A DNA stretch of 64,000 nt from Syntrophaceae bacterium UBA6078 (GTDB lineage Bacteria > Desulfobacterota > Syntrophia > Syntrophales > UBA2210): contig DIXO01000027.1 of assembly GCA_002428735.1 (NCBI GenBank), positions 1 through 64,000 on the forward strand. The letters are read 5' to 3'. Below the pieces are notes generated by a model, which did not search any database, was not told where the DNA came from, and worked only from the letters and a program-made list of their open reading frames with translations. Each line of letters opens with the position of its first letter. Positions within the stretch are counted from its first letter, which is position 1. A program made the translations under genes and the position numbers. Below, one piece after another: positions 35,046 through 43,586 of the stretch.

Positions 35046-37439
35046 TCACCGGCTCAGCTCGTCGGCCACCCTGACGGCTTCCACACCGTCCTTGGCGTAA
35101 TGCGCCCCGATCGACTCGGCGTACCCTTTCGTCACCACCGCCCCTCCCACCATGAACCGGCAGTCCACGGCCTGCTTCCGCGCCAGGTCGATCACATCCG
35201 CCATCTTCACCATGGTGGTGGTCATGAGCGCCGACAGGGCGATAACGGCGGGTTTGAGCCTGACCGCCTCGCTGATGATGGTCGCGGCGGGGACATCCTT
35301 GCCCAGATCGGTTACCGTGTACCCCTGATTTTTCAGCATGAGCGCCACGATATTCTTGCCTATGTCGTGAACATCCCCTTCGACGGTCGCAATGATGATC
35401 CGCCCTTTCTCCTTCTTCGTCGGCGCGGCGCCCGCGAGCCATGGTTCGAGCCAGGCGATCCCTTTCTTCATTGCCTCGGCGCTGGCAATCAATTGGGGGA
35501 GGAAATATTCCCTCCGGTCAAAGAGAACGCCGACCTCGGTGATGGCGGGAATCATGTGTTCATCAACCAGCTTTCGGGCCTCCCCGCCCGCTTCCAGCGC
35601 CCGGGAAAGGATGGCCTCCATGTCGTCTCTGTTTCCTTCGAGAACAGCCTGGAAGATGGGGTCCGCCGGTGTGTCGCCGGAAACAGCCGGTTTCTGCACC
35701 GCCGCGGGTCTCCGCGAAAAGTGTTCGATATACCGTGCGGCGTCCCTGTCTTTTCCCGCCAGAAGATCCGCCGCGATAGCGCTGTTCATCACCTCTTCCA
35801 CGCCGGGATTGGCAATGGCCATCGTCAGCCCCCTCGATACCGCCATGGCGAGAAAAGCACCGTTCAGCCAGGGGCGCTCCGGCATCCCGAAGGAAACGTT
35901 GGAGAGGCCGACCAGGGTGTTTGCCTTGAAAATAGTGCTACCCCACTCGACCGTCTTGAGGGTCTCCATGGGGGCTTTCAGGTTGGATGACGCCGCCATG
36001 ACGAGACTGTCGATCACGATATCGGCTTTCGTGAACCCCAGGGCCTTCGCCTCCGCGAACACCTCTTCGATGATTTTTTTTCGCTCTTCCGCCGTTTCGG
36101 GGATATTCCCCCCGGCCAGAGGAAGAAGGATGAACATGGCGCCGTATCTGGCCGCGGCCGGGAGAAGCCGCTCCATCTTTTCCCGCTCCCCCGAGATGGA
36201 ATTGATGAGAGCCCTTCCGGGATACAGGCGCAGCGCCGCCTCGATCACTTCGCTGTCGGAAGAATCGATCACAAGCGGCAGATCGGAGGAAACGGCGAGG
36301 GCGCCGATGGCATCCAGCATCGTTTTCTTCTGGTCGATTTCCGACATTCCCACATTGACGTCGAGGAGCTTCGCCCCCTTCTTTTCCTGCTCTCGCGCCA
36401 TGGATCGAAGGAGAGACATTTTCCCTTCGCGCAGTTCCGCCTGGAGGTCTTTTTTCCCGGTCGGGTTGATCCGCTCACCGACGATCGCAAGAGACCGTTC
36501 CCCTTCGAGGATCACAGAAGCCCGCGCGGAGCTGACGGCGCTGATGGATTCTCTCACCGGCGGCACCGGTCGCGCGCCACCAATCTCTTTTTTCAAAAGC
36601 CGTATATAATCCGGTGTAGTCCCGCAGCATCCGCCGAGGAGATTGGCTCCCTTTTCAGCGAACTGAGTGGCAAAGGAAACGAAGGTCTCCGCTCTCATGG
36701 TGAAACAGGTCGCCCCGTCAATCAGTTGAGGCATCCCGGCGTTTGGTTTTGCCACCAATGGAACTTTCGCCCAGGGCTTCATGGCCTCGATGAGCGCCAG
36801 CATCTCCTCCGGCCCGGTGGAGCAGTTGCAGCCCACGGCGTCCGCCCCGAGGCTCTGGAGCGTGATCAGGGCCGCGACGGGATCCGTTCCGTTCAGTGTC
36901 CTCCCGTGCGGCTCGTAGGTCATCGTGACGCTGGTGAAGGCATCGGTAATCTCTTTCACCGCTATCAGAGCCGCCCGGGTCTCCTGGATATCGATCATCG
37001 TCTCGATGGTGAAGAGATCCACCCCCCCTTCGAGGAGCCCCCGGACCTGCTCCTTGAAGATACCGACGGCCTCCTCAAAATCGAGATCGCCGAAGGGTCT
37101 GACAAAACGCCCCGTGGGACCGATATCCCCGCCGACAAGAACCCCCGCACCCGCCGCGCGCCGTGCCATGCGGGCCAGGTCACGGTTGATACCCGCCACA
37201 TCCTTCGCTCCGTACTGCTCCAGCTTGACGCGGTTTGCCCCGAAGGTGGCCGTGAGAATGATATCCGCTCCCGCGTTCCGGTAGGCGGCGTGTACCCCCT
37301 CCACGATCTCCCTGTTATCCAGACACCAGAGTTCGGGACACGCCCCCGCGGGCATTCCTTTCTTCTGAAACTCCGTCCCCGTCGCGCCGTCAAGTATGAT
37401 GATCCGTTCCCTGATCTCGTCTGTAAGTGCTCTCTTCAC
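35046..37439 (-). CDS. metH: cobalamin-dependent methionine synthase lacking activation domain
   Basis: A 797 aa protein with three of the four MetH modules. They are the homocysteine/zinc domain (1-285, zinc cysteines in GCNCS and GGCCGTT), the pterin/methyltetrahydrofolate domain (about 310-570, ERINPTGKK, LDVNVG) and the cobalamin domain (about 590-797, GDVHDIGKN with the cobalt-ligand His). The AdoMet reactivation module is absent here but encoded by the preceding gene. The homocysteine domain argues against a pure corrinoid transfer enzyme. Confidence 0.93.
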   Translation of the reverse strand: MKRALTDEIRERIIILDGATGTEFQKKGMPAGACPELWCLDNREIVEGVHAAYRNAGADIILTATFGANRVKLEQYGAKDVAGINRDLARMARRAAGAGVLVGGDIGPTGRFVRPFGDLDFEEAVGIFKEQVRGLLEGGVDLFTIETMIDIQETRAALIAVKEITDAFTSVTMTYEPHGRTLNGTDPVAALITLQSLGADAVGCNCSTGPEEMLALIEAMKPWAKVPLVAKPNAGMPQLIDGATCFTMRAETFVSFATQFAEKGANLLGGCCGTTPDYIRLLKKEIGGARPVPPVRESISAVSSARASVILEGERSLAIVGERINPTGKKDLQAELREGKMSLLRSMAREQEKKGAKLLDVNVGMSEIDQKKTMLDAIGALAVSSDLPLVIDSSDSEVIEAALRLYPGRALINSISGEREKMERLLPAAARYGAMFILLPLAGGNIPETAEERKKIIEEVFAEAKALGFTKADIVIDSLVMAASSNLKAPMETLKTVEWGSTIFKANTLVGLSNVSFGMPERPWLNGAFLAMAVSRGLTMAIANPGVEEVMNSAIAADLLAGKDRDAARYIEHFSRRPAAVQKPAVSGDTPADPIFQAVLEGNRDDMEAILSRALEAGGEARKLVDEHMIPAITEVGVLFDRREYFLPQLIASAEAMKKGIAWLEPWLAGAAPTKKEKGRIIIATVEGDVHDIGKNIVALMLKNQGYTVTDLGKDVPAATIISEAVRLKPAVIALSALMTTTMVKMADVIDLARKQAVDCRFMVGGAVVTKGYAESIGAHYAKDGVEAVRVADELSR

Positions 37440-37452
37440 GTGTATATTCCCT

Positions 37453-38076
37453 TTATCTCTGAATCCCCATCACCGCCGTGACGGATTTTTCCGGTATGAG
37501 AATACAGCTTTCGCTGATCCCGACCCCGATACGGTCAAGTTCCAGGAGATCGTGCATAATCATTTGGTTTTCCAGAAGAAAGTCGCCATACCCGGCCGAG
37601 AAGCGCCCCTGGGTAAGGCGGGCATTTTCTCTTGTCAGCTGGTGGCTGTAGTATCCCGCAATCCAGTCCAGCGCCGCGTCCGCCATCTCGCTCGCCGCCG
37701 CGTCCATGACCACGCCGCGCGTCATTTTCTCCCCTTCCGTGTCGCGTCGGATAGCCTCCATCACGGCATCTCCGGCGGTTGCCCCCATGAGGAGAATTTC
37801 CTCGCATCCCCCGAGAAAGCGGGCGAGATTCCCGCTCCTGAACTCGTCGCCCGTTTCGAGGACAACTGCGGTGGGGGTCAACTCTCTGAGACCCACCCGC
37901 CGCCCGGCCCCTTTCAGGGAGATCAGGGAGAGGGCGTAGTCGATATGACTTTCTATCTCTTCCCCGCTTCGCTTGTCAACCTGGGTTATTCCCCGTTTGA
38001 ACCCGAGACGCCGGTAAATGGCGTCATAAGGGACCGGGATCGTAATGGTTGGAAAAACCTGTACCTGTGTGGGCAT
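37453..38076 (-). CDS. stand-alone methionine synthase activation domain protein
   Basis: A 207 aa protein resembling the C-terminal AdoMet-binding module of MetH. VPYDAIYRRLGFKRG, LMGATAGDAVM, DAAASEMADAALDWI and RFSAGYGD correspond to its segments; the last fits the RFSPGYGD-like signature. It ends 13 nt before metH, so the two would be made together as a split enzyme. A role in reductive reactivation of cob(II)alamin is inferred. Confidence 0.85.
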   Translation of the reverse strand: MPTQVQVFPTITIPVPYDAIYRRLGFKRGITQVDKRSGEEIESHIDYALSLISLKGAGRRVGLRELTPTAVVLETGDEFRSGNLARFLGGCEEILLMGATAGDAVMEAIRRDTEGEKMTRGVVMDAAASEMADAALDWIAGYYSHQLTRENARLTQGRFSAGYGDFLLENQMIMHDLLELDRIGVGISESCILIPEKSVTAVMGIQR

Positions 38077-38100
38077 TCGCTCTTCCCCGCTTCCGCGCCG

Positions 38101-38625
38101 TCATGCACTTTTAATCGTGACCCGCCACTCGCAGGATGAATCTTCCGGGCATCCCCCCGGCCGGTCGTCGGGGGGTGTGAACAGTCTCGTAACCCGGGCT
38201 TTCGGATTGATCTCCCGGAAAAACCCCTCCCGGAGCTTTAATCCTGAAATTCCGCATTCGTAATATTCCATCCCCCATTTTTGAGCGGCTTTCTGGGAGG
38301 TGCATCCAAACGTCCTCATCCGCAGTTCGCTCTCGGACATCTTCGTGATCTCCATATCCTCGAAGACGGCCCAGTGAGAACGTTCCAGAAAATAGATCAG
38401 CCTGTCGATCTCCCCCGCGGGCGGGTCCGCCACCCTCGCGAGTCTGCGCGCCTGATAGGCGCCGAACTGCTCGGAAAACTGGAGAAACGCCTCGGCCTTC
38501 AACCCTTCGGGCGCGTAGTTTTTGACCCAGTCCTCCACCATAAACCACATGGAATTGAAGCTGTAGAGAAGCTCCCGCATCACCTGGTAGAGATGTTCCT
38601 TGCTCCAGTTTTCGATATCGAGCAT
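38101..38625 (-). CDS. DUF6125 / L-2-amino-thiazoline-4-carboxylate hydrolase-like protein
   Basis: A 174 aa helical protein with YSFNSMWFMVEDW, FLERSHWAVFEDMEI and a C-terminal cysteine pair in CPEDSSCEWRVTI. The overall shape matches a family common in methanogens and Desulfobacterota, often labelled DUF6125 or L2ATC hydrolase. Actual reaction unproven. It is 24 nt upstream of the methionine synthase activation gene, so it may serve one-carbon or cysteine-linked metabolism. Confidence 0.65.
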   Translation of the reverse strand: MLDIENWSKEHLYQVMRELLYSFNSMWFMVEDWVKNYAPEGLKAEAFLQFSEQFGAYQARRLARVADPPAGEIDRLIYFLERSHWAVFEDMEITKMSESELRMRTFGCTSQKAAQKWGMEYYECGISGLKLREGFFREINPKARVTRLFTPPDDRPGGCPEDSSCEWRVTIKSA

Positions 38626-38643
38626 AACGCCTCCTCTCTTTGC

Positions 38644-38988
38644 CTACTCGCCGCCCCCTTCGCGCCCCGGCAGCACCACGGCCCAAACGTCAAAAAGGGC
38701 GTTGTAGCGGAGGAGAAAAACCTCACCCTCTTCCGTGCGCACCTTGAAGTAATCCAGAGCCGTCCCGCCCGCCTGAGGACTGCCCTCGTACCAGCGATCC
38801 ATCACCTCCGCCACCTCCCGCCGCCGGCCTTCGAACGTAAAGGCCGTGCGGCGTTCATGGGCCTTGTAGCCGTCGTAACATTCAACATCTCCCCTTGGGG
38901 AATCATATATGAAATCACAATCAATCGGGAACGGCGTCAATATGGGTAAAACAATCACATCTCTGTATCGATATCCATGCCGCTTCAA
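38644..38988 (-). CDS. small conserved-type protein of unknown function
   Basis: The core from VECYDGYKAHERRTAF to the end resembles small proteins frequent in Desulfobacterota whose strands cover RRREVAEV, DYFKVRTEEG and FLLRYNAL. No catalytic motif. The core has no ATG nearby; the longest frame begins with TTG at 38988, and GTG and TTG codons further in are alternatives, so the start is uncertain. It ends 18 nt before the DUF6125 gene. Confidence 0.55.
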   Translation of the reverse strand: MKRHGYRYRDVIVLPILTPFPIDCDFIYDSPRGDVECYDGYKAHERRTAFTFEGRRREVAEVMDRWYEGSPQAGGTALDYFKVRTEEGEVFLLRYNALFDVWAVVLPGREGGGE

Positions 38989-39006
38989 TCACTCGGGAAT
39001 ATTCAC

Positions 39007-39966
39007 CTATTCCAGATAGACATTTTCATTATGCCACCGTAGGTATTCTTTTGACGGCATGAATTCCCTCTTTGCGGGAAGCTGCAAAGGCTCCCCGTTT
39101 AAAGCGTAGTAATCATGACCGTTTTCAAATTCTTCGCGTATACGGCGACTGACCTCAAAACGATAATTATCCGTAACCGTAACATATCCCGTGTCGAGCA
39201 ATTTGTGCAGGTCTGACCTCAGAAGAAGGCCATTGTCTATGCTGTGAGGACCGCTGAGACTGAACGGTTTTATGTGAGCGGCCTCCAAGGCCGGCAGGGT
39301 TCTCTCGCGTGTTACGGCACATCGGCGATTGTATGCATCAGTAACAAGAACGCGAAAACTTCCTTGTCCTAATCGTGGGATAATAATGGCTGGTCTACCG
39401 TAACGTGGTGGCGGATCAGTAACCAGCGGCCCAGCGGCGTAATCATGCCTTGCACTGAGTCGCAGTTGAACCGCGTCCCATAGTGCACGGCCAATTTCGC
39501 TTGATGTGCTGTACGTTTTTCCTCTTACTATATTAACCTTCCAATCTGTCGGGGCGGGAATCCACTCTTCCCGCCCGAAGAAAAAAGGTTGTTCCAGCAG
39601 GATACAGCCAATCCGGTAATCAATTGCTGATGAGTCCAACCGCCTGTATCTCTCTATCAGTGACTTCATGCCGGCAAACGAAGAGGCTCCATTTTTCATT
39701 CCGAAAGCGTCCCAAGCGAGGGATAAAGGAAGAATCGTGCTGTGCGCAAAGAAACCACCACCAACAATACAGTTCAGGGGACTTCGTAGTTTGAACAAAA
39801 AAAGTTCGCCGGGAAGAAGTGCTCTGAAAACAGACGCACCACTCGGCTGCCAGAAATTGACCTCGTCAATATCAGGGATAGTTGAAAGGAAATCAAACCA
39901 TTTGCCGTCTGTGACACCGATAAAAATCTTCAATGGCGTTTCCAATAAGATGACACTACGGGTCAT
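39007..39966 (-). CDS. HNH endonuclease with N-terminal unknown domain
   Basis: A 319 aa protein. The C-terminal HNH motif is visible as RRCAVTRERTLPALEAAHIKP, then SIDNGLLLRSDLHKLLD. It contains the first His in AAHI, the Asn in DNG and the last His in LHKL. The N-terminal about 190 residues occur with HNH in restriction-like nucleases. Its ATG shares one nucleotide with the transketolase stop (TAATG); a TTG 12 codons later (giving LKIFIGVTDGKWF) may be the real start by family comparison. GC content appears lower than its neighbours. Confidence 0.82.
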   Translation of the reverse strand: MTRSVILLETPLKIFIGVTDGKWFDFLSTIPDIDEVNFWQPSGASVFRALLPGELFLFKLRSPLNCIVGGGFFAHSTILPLSLAWDAFGMKNGASSFAGMKSLIERYRRLDSSAIDYRIGCILLEQPFFFGREEWIPAPTDWKVNIVRGKTYSTSSEIGRALWDAVQLRLSARHDYAAGPLVTDPPPRYGRPAIIIPRLGQGSFRVLVTDAYNRRCAVTRERTLPALEAAHIKPFSLSGPHSIDNGLLLRSDLHKLLDTGYVTVTDNYRFEVSRRIREEFENGHDYYALNGEPLQLPAKREFMPSKEYLRWHNENVYLE

Positions 39967-42035
39967 TAACCATCAACAGATAACAAATTCCTTGCCACCT
40001 CCGTGACATGCCGGGCGGTGAGGCCGAACTTCTCGTACAGGACCGGGCCGGGGGCGCTGGCGCCGAATCCGTCCATCCCGATGACCGCGCCTTCCAGACC
40101 CACATAGTGTTCCCAGCCGAGCCTGATTCCCGCCTCGACAGCCACACGCGCTTTCACCGATGAGGGGAGCACCTCCTCCCGGTACTCTTCCGGCTGTCCG
40201 TCAAACAATTCCCATGATGGAAGCGAAACGACGCGGACCGAGATGTCGTCCGTTTCGGAGAGGATTTTTCCGGCTTCAAGGGCGATCTGCAGCTCCGAAC
40301 CGGTCCCGATGAGGATGATTTCCGGAGTCCCCTCCAATGATTCCCAGAGGGTATACCCGCCCCGGTGGAGACCGTCCGCCGGAGCATATCGGGAGCGGTC
40401 GATGACTGGAATATCCTGACGGGAAAAGACCAGCGCGGTGGGACCGTGTGTGTTCAGGAGGGCGCTGCTCCATGCCTTCACCGTTTCGGTGGCGTCGGAG
40501 GGCCGGATGACCGTGAGCCCCGGCATGGCGCGCAGGCTCATCAGGTGTTCGACGGGCTGGTGGGTTGGGCCGTCCTCTCCCACGCCGACACTGTCGTGGG
40601 AAAGGACATAGATGACATGGGCCCCCATCAGCGCCGCGAGACGTATGGAGGGGCGCATGTAGTCCGTAAAGACGAAGAAGGTGCCAACAAAGGGGAGGAT
40701 GCCGCCGTGGAGGGCCAGGCCGCTCGCGATAGCCGTCATCGCGTGCTCGCGGACGCCGAAGTGGATATTTCGTCCCTCATACCCCCACGCGTCTCCCACA
40801 GCTCCCTGGGTCTCTTTCGAACCCGTTCCGGGCGCCTGAAAATCGCCGAATCCCTTCAGCCAGGTGAGGGTGGAGGGATTCAGATCGGCCGATCCCCCCA
40901 TCAGTTCTGGGATAACCGGCGCGAGGGCCTGGAGGACCGTCTCGGATGCCTTCCGGGTGGAAACCGGTTTCATGTTCCCACTGAATGCGGGAAGAGATGC
41001 CTCCCAGTTCGGCGGGAGCGCTCCCTTCTGAACGCGCTCAAACTGGGCGGCGGTGGCCGGATCGGCCTGCCGGTAACGCTCGAAGGCTTTGTTCCACGCG
41101 GCCTCCTGCTGTTTCCCCCGCTCGAGGACGCCGCGCATGTGCGCAGACACTTCTTTCGGGACAACGAATGTCTCCTCAGGCCAGCAGAGATTCTGTCGTG
41201 TGGCGGCAACCTCGTCTCCGCCGAGGGGGGAGCCGTGGCAAGAGGCCGTCCCCTGCTTGGCGGGGGAGCCGTACCCGATCACCGTGCGGACCGCAATGAG
41301 CGAAGGACGTGTCACCGCTTCCTTCGCGGCGGAAATCGCCCGGTCCAGGGCATCGATATCGTTTCCGTCCTGGACGCGCTGCACGTGCCAGCCGCACGAC
41401 TCGAATCGCGTCCGCACGTCTTCGGTGAAGGAAAGCCGCGTCTCACCGGCAAGGGATATCAGATTATCGTCGTAGAGAATGATCAGCTTGCCGAGCTTCA
41501 AATGCCCCGCCAGCGAGCAGGCCTCATAGGATATCCCCTCCATCAGATCGCCGTCTCCGGCGATAACGTAGGTGTAGTGGTCCACGATGGCGGCGTCGGG
41601 ACGGTTGTACACGGCGGCAAGGTGTGCTTCCGCCATCGCCATTCCCACCGCATCTCCGATGCCTTGGCCGAGCGGCCCGGTCGTCACCTCCACCCCCGGT
41701 GTCGCGCCGAACTCGGGATGCCCCGGCGTCTTGCTCTCCCAGGAGCGGAAGGCCCTGATGTCGTCAAGAGATACATCGTACCCGGTGAGGTGGAGAAGCG
41801 CGTAGAGGAGCATGGAGCCGTGTCCGGCGGAGAGGACAAAGCGGTCCCGGTCCACCCATTTCGGGTTGGCAGGGTTATGCTTCAGGTGCCTCGTCCAGAG
41901 GGTATAGGCCATAGCCGCCCCTCCCATGGGCAATCCCGGATGCCCCGATTTCGCCCCCTGTATTGCGTCGACCGCGAGAAAACGGATCGTGTTGATGGAA
42001 AGCTCCGCCAGTTGTTGTGTGTTCTTGTCACCCAT
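39966..42035 (-). CDS. tkt: transketolase
   Basis: Thiamin-diphosphate enzyme of 689 aa transferring two-carbon ketol units in the pentose phosphate pathway. The ThDP motif is [13 protein letters not shown] (around 158-170). Other family blocks are [23 protein letters not shown] and [13 protein letters not shown]. Full length compared with E. coli TktA (663 aa). It is transcribed with, and ends exactly at, the start of the HNH gene. Confidence 0.96.
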   Translation of the reverse strand: MGDKNTQQLAELSINTIRFLAVDAIQGAKSGHPGLPMGGAAMAYTLWTRHLKHNPANPKWVDRDRFVLSAGHGSMLLYALLHLTGYDVSLDDIRAFRSWESKTPGHPEFGATPGVEVTTGPLGQGIGDAVGMAMAEAHLAAVYNRPDAAIVDHYTYVIAGDGDLMEGISYEACSLAGHLKLGKLIILYDDNLISLAGETRLSFTEDVRTRFESCGWHVQRVQDGNDIDALDRAISAAKEAVTRPSLIAVRTVIGYGSPAKQGTASCHGSPLGGDEVAATRQNLCWPEETFVVPKEVSAHMRGVLERGKQQEAAWNKAFERYRQADPATAAQFERVQKGALPPNWEASLPAFSGNMKPVSTRKASETVLQALAPVIPELMGGSADLNPSTLTWLKGFGDFQAPGTGSKETQGAVGDAWGYEGRNIHFGVREHAMTAIASGLALHGGILPFVGTFFVFTDYMRPSIRLAALMGAHVIYVLSHDSVGVGEDGPTHQPVEHLMSLRAMPGLTVIRPSDATETVKAWSSALLNTHGPTALVFSRQDIPVIDRSRYAPADGLHRGGYTLWESLEGTPEIILIGTGSELQIALEAGKILSETDDISVRVVSLPSWELFDGQPEEYREEVLPSSVKARVAVEAGIRLGWEHYVGLEGAVIGMDGFGASAPGPVLYEKFGLTARHVTEVARNLLSVDG

Positions 42036-42215
42036 GCTCTTTGTCAGCTCCTTGAAAAAATAGTGAGACGCGCACGCCCGACTCAGTGCACATTATGGAA
42101 AGATATGAAGGGGAAAGGCCCCGCTGGAAACCGTCCTCTACGGGGACTACTACTTGATCGCGGGGCAATTCTCAAGAAAAATGTATGGCGGACCGGAGTC
42201 GAATCAGTGAGAGGG

Positions 42216-43001
42216 TTACGGCGCATCGCCGAATTCGGCTATCATCACGGTGTGATCGGAGGGCTTTTCGGCGCGCCTCGGTTTCAGATCGATCCGGCAG
42301 TCGAGCGAACGGGTGGCCATGGGTTTGGTGGCAAGGATATGATCGACCCGCCACCCCAGCCCCCGGTCGAGGGACGCCGGAACCCGATAGTCGAAAAAGG
42401 AGAATTGCCCCGTTTCTCCGGGATGGTGTTTTCTGAAGATGTCCAGAAGACCCCATGATGTGAAGGAATCGAAGGCCTCCCACACCTCCGGCGTGAAATC
42501 GACATGTCCCATGAGCCGCCTGGGGTCATGGACATCGATCTCTTCGCGGGCGACGTTGAGGTCGCCGCAGCAGACCATCGGTTCATGGGGCGTATAGTGG
42601 CGTTCCAGAAACGAGCGGAGGCGGGAGAACCACTGAAGCTTGTACTGGAACTGGGGAAGTTCTCTGTCCCGGCCCTGGGGAACATACAGGTTAAGGACTG
42701 TTACGCCGGAAAAGACCCCCCGTATGAGGCGGTCGGTATCGAAAGGCTCCCCATCGTCCAGGCCGAAGGCCACATCCTCAGGCTCTTTCAGCGAGGCGAT
42801 CGCCACGCCGTTGAAACGTTTCTCCCCGCTGAAGACGACATGGTACCCGGCATGCGTGAACTCATCCACCGGGAATTTCGCGTTTTCAACCTTTGTCTCC
42901 TGCATGCACAGGACATCGGGGCAGTTTTCCCGCAGCCAGGGGATGATGATGTGGAGGCGGGACCGTATGGAATTCACATTGTAGGTTGCAATCGTGAACA
43001 T
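42216..43001 (-). CDS. xthA: exodeoxyribonuclease III (AP endonuclease)
   Basis: A 261 aa Mg-dependent repair nuclease of the EEP superfamily. Seen: the ATYNVNSIRSRL start, the metal Glu in MQETKVE, CGDLNVAREEIDVHDP, and the catalytic ending SDHTVMIAEF. Cleaves abasic sites and removes 3' blocks. It stands alone between the CBS protein gene and transketolase. Confidence 0.95.
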   Translation of the reverse strand: MFTIATYNVNSIRSRLHIIIPWLRENCPDVLCMQETKVENAKFPVDEFTHAGYHVVFSGEKRFNGVAIASLKEPEDVAFGLDDGEPFDTDRLIRGVFSGVTVLNLYVPQGRDRELPQFQYKLQWFSRLRSFLERHYTPHEPMVCCGDLNVAREEIDVHDPRRLMGHVDFTPEVWEAFDSFTSWGLLDIFRKHHPGETGQFSFFDYRVPASLDRGLGWRVDHILATKPMATRSLDCRIDLKPRRAEKPSDHTVMIAEFGDAP

Positions 43002-43044
43002 GACGTTTCCTCTACCGTTCGCAGCGTACGGCGCGAAAGCCCCC

Positions 43045-43497
43045 TTACGCGGGCATGATGGTCTTCAAAATATCTTCCTTGCCGATGACCCCCACCAGTT
43101 TTCCCTCATCGATAACCGGCACCGTGTGTATGTTGTGTTTCACCATCAGCGTGGCTATCTCCTCCAGTTCCGTGTCAGGACTGACTGTTATCAGGTCCGT
43201 CGACATGGCCTCCCCCACGGTGACCGCGGCCATCTTCTTGAGCGCCTTTTCGATATCCTTCTGAGAGGTCAGAGGGATCAGGCTGTCGAGGAGGATAAAA
43301 TAGGAGGGGATGGGGATTTTCTTCTGCTGGGTAACGAGATCGTCCTGACAGATAATTCCCTCCAGGCGTCCCTGCTGATCGACAACGGGGAGACCGTTGA
43401 TGTGGTGCTCGAGGAGCAGCCGGGCAGCCTGGACAATCTCCGTTTCGGGATGAACCACGATTACCTCCTTCGTCATTATGTCTCCTGCCTTGAGCAT
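43045..43497 (-). CDS. tandem CBS-domain protein
   Basis: A 150 aa protein made of two CBS motifs (AGDIMTKEVIVVHPETEI at the N-terminus; TVGEAMSTDLITVSPDTEL in the second half) with no other domain. Such proteins sense adenosyl ligands. I start at ATG 43497 (GGGAGGA upstream); an in-frame extension to 43530 lacks similarity. The antiporter gene ends 90 nt upstream on the same strand, so regulation of that transporter is a plausible but unproven role. Confidence 0.85.
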   Translation of the reverse strand: MLKAGDIMTKEVIVVHPETEIVQAARLLLEHHINGLPVVDQQGRLEGIICQDDLVTQQKKIPIPSYFILLDSLIPLTSQKDIEKALKKMAAVTVGEAMSTDLITVSPDTELEEIATLMVKHNIHTVPVIDEGKLVGVIGKEDILKTIMPA

Positions 43498-43586
43498 AGG
43501 ATATTCCTCCCTTCTCTTTCCTGCTACCACGTCGAGCTGAGTTCAGATTGTAGCACAGTACTGCCTGATTTTCCCGCAACAGTTTT

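Noticed and set aside
34213..35442. Alpha/beta hydrolase with a 143-residue N-terminal extension
   Set aside because: The extension is the metH coding region read in another frame; a strong ribosome site precedes the internal ATG at 35013.
40365..42458. Long plus-strand frame opposite transketolase
   Set aside because: Antisense shadow of tkt and part of xthA; transketolase motifs on the minus strand settle the coding strand.
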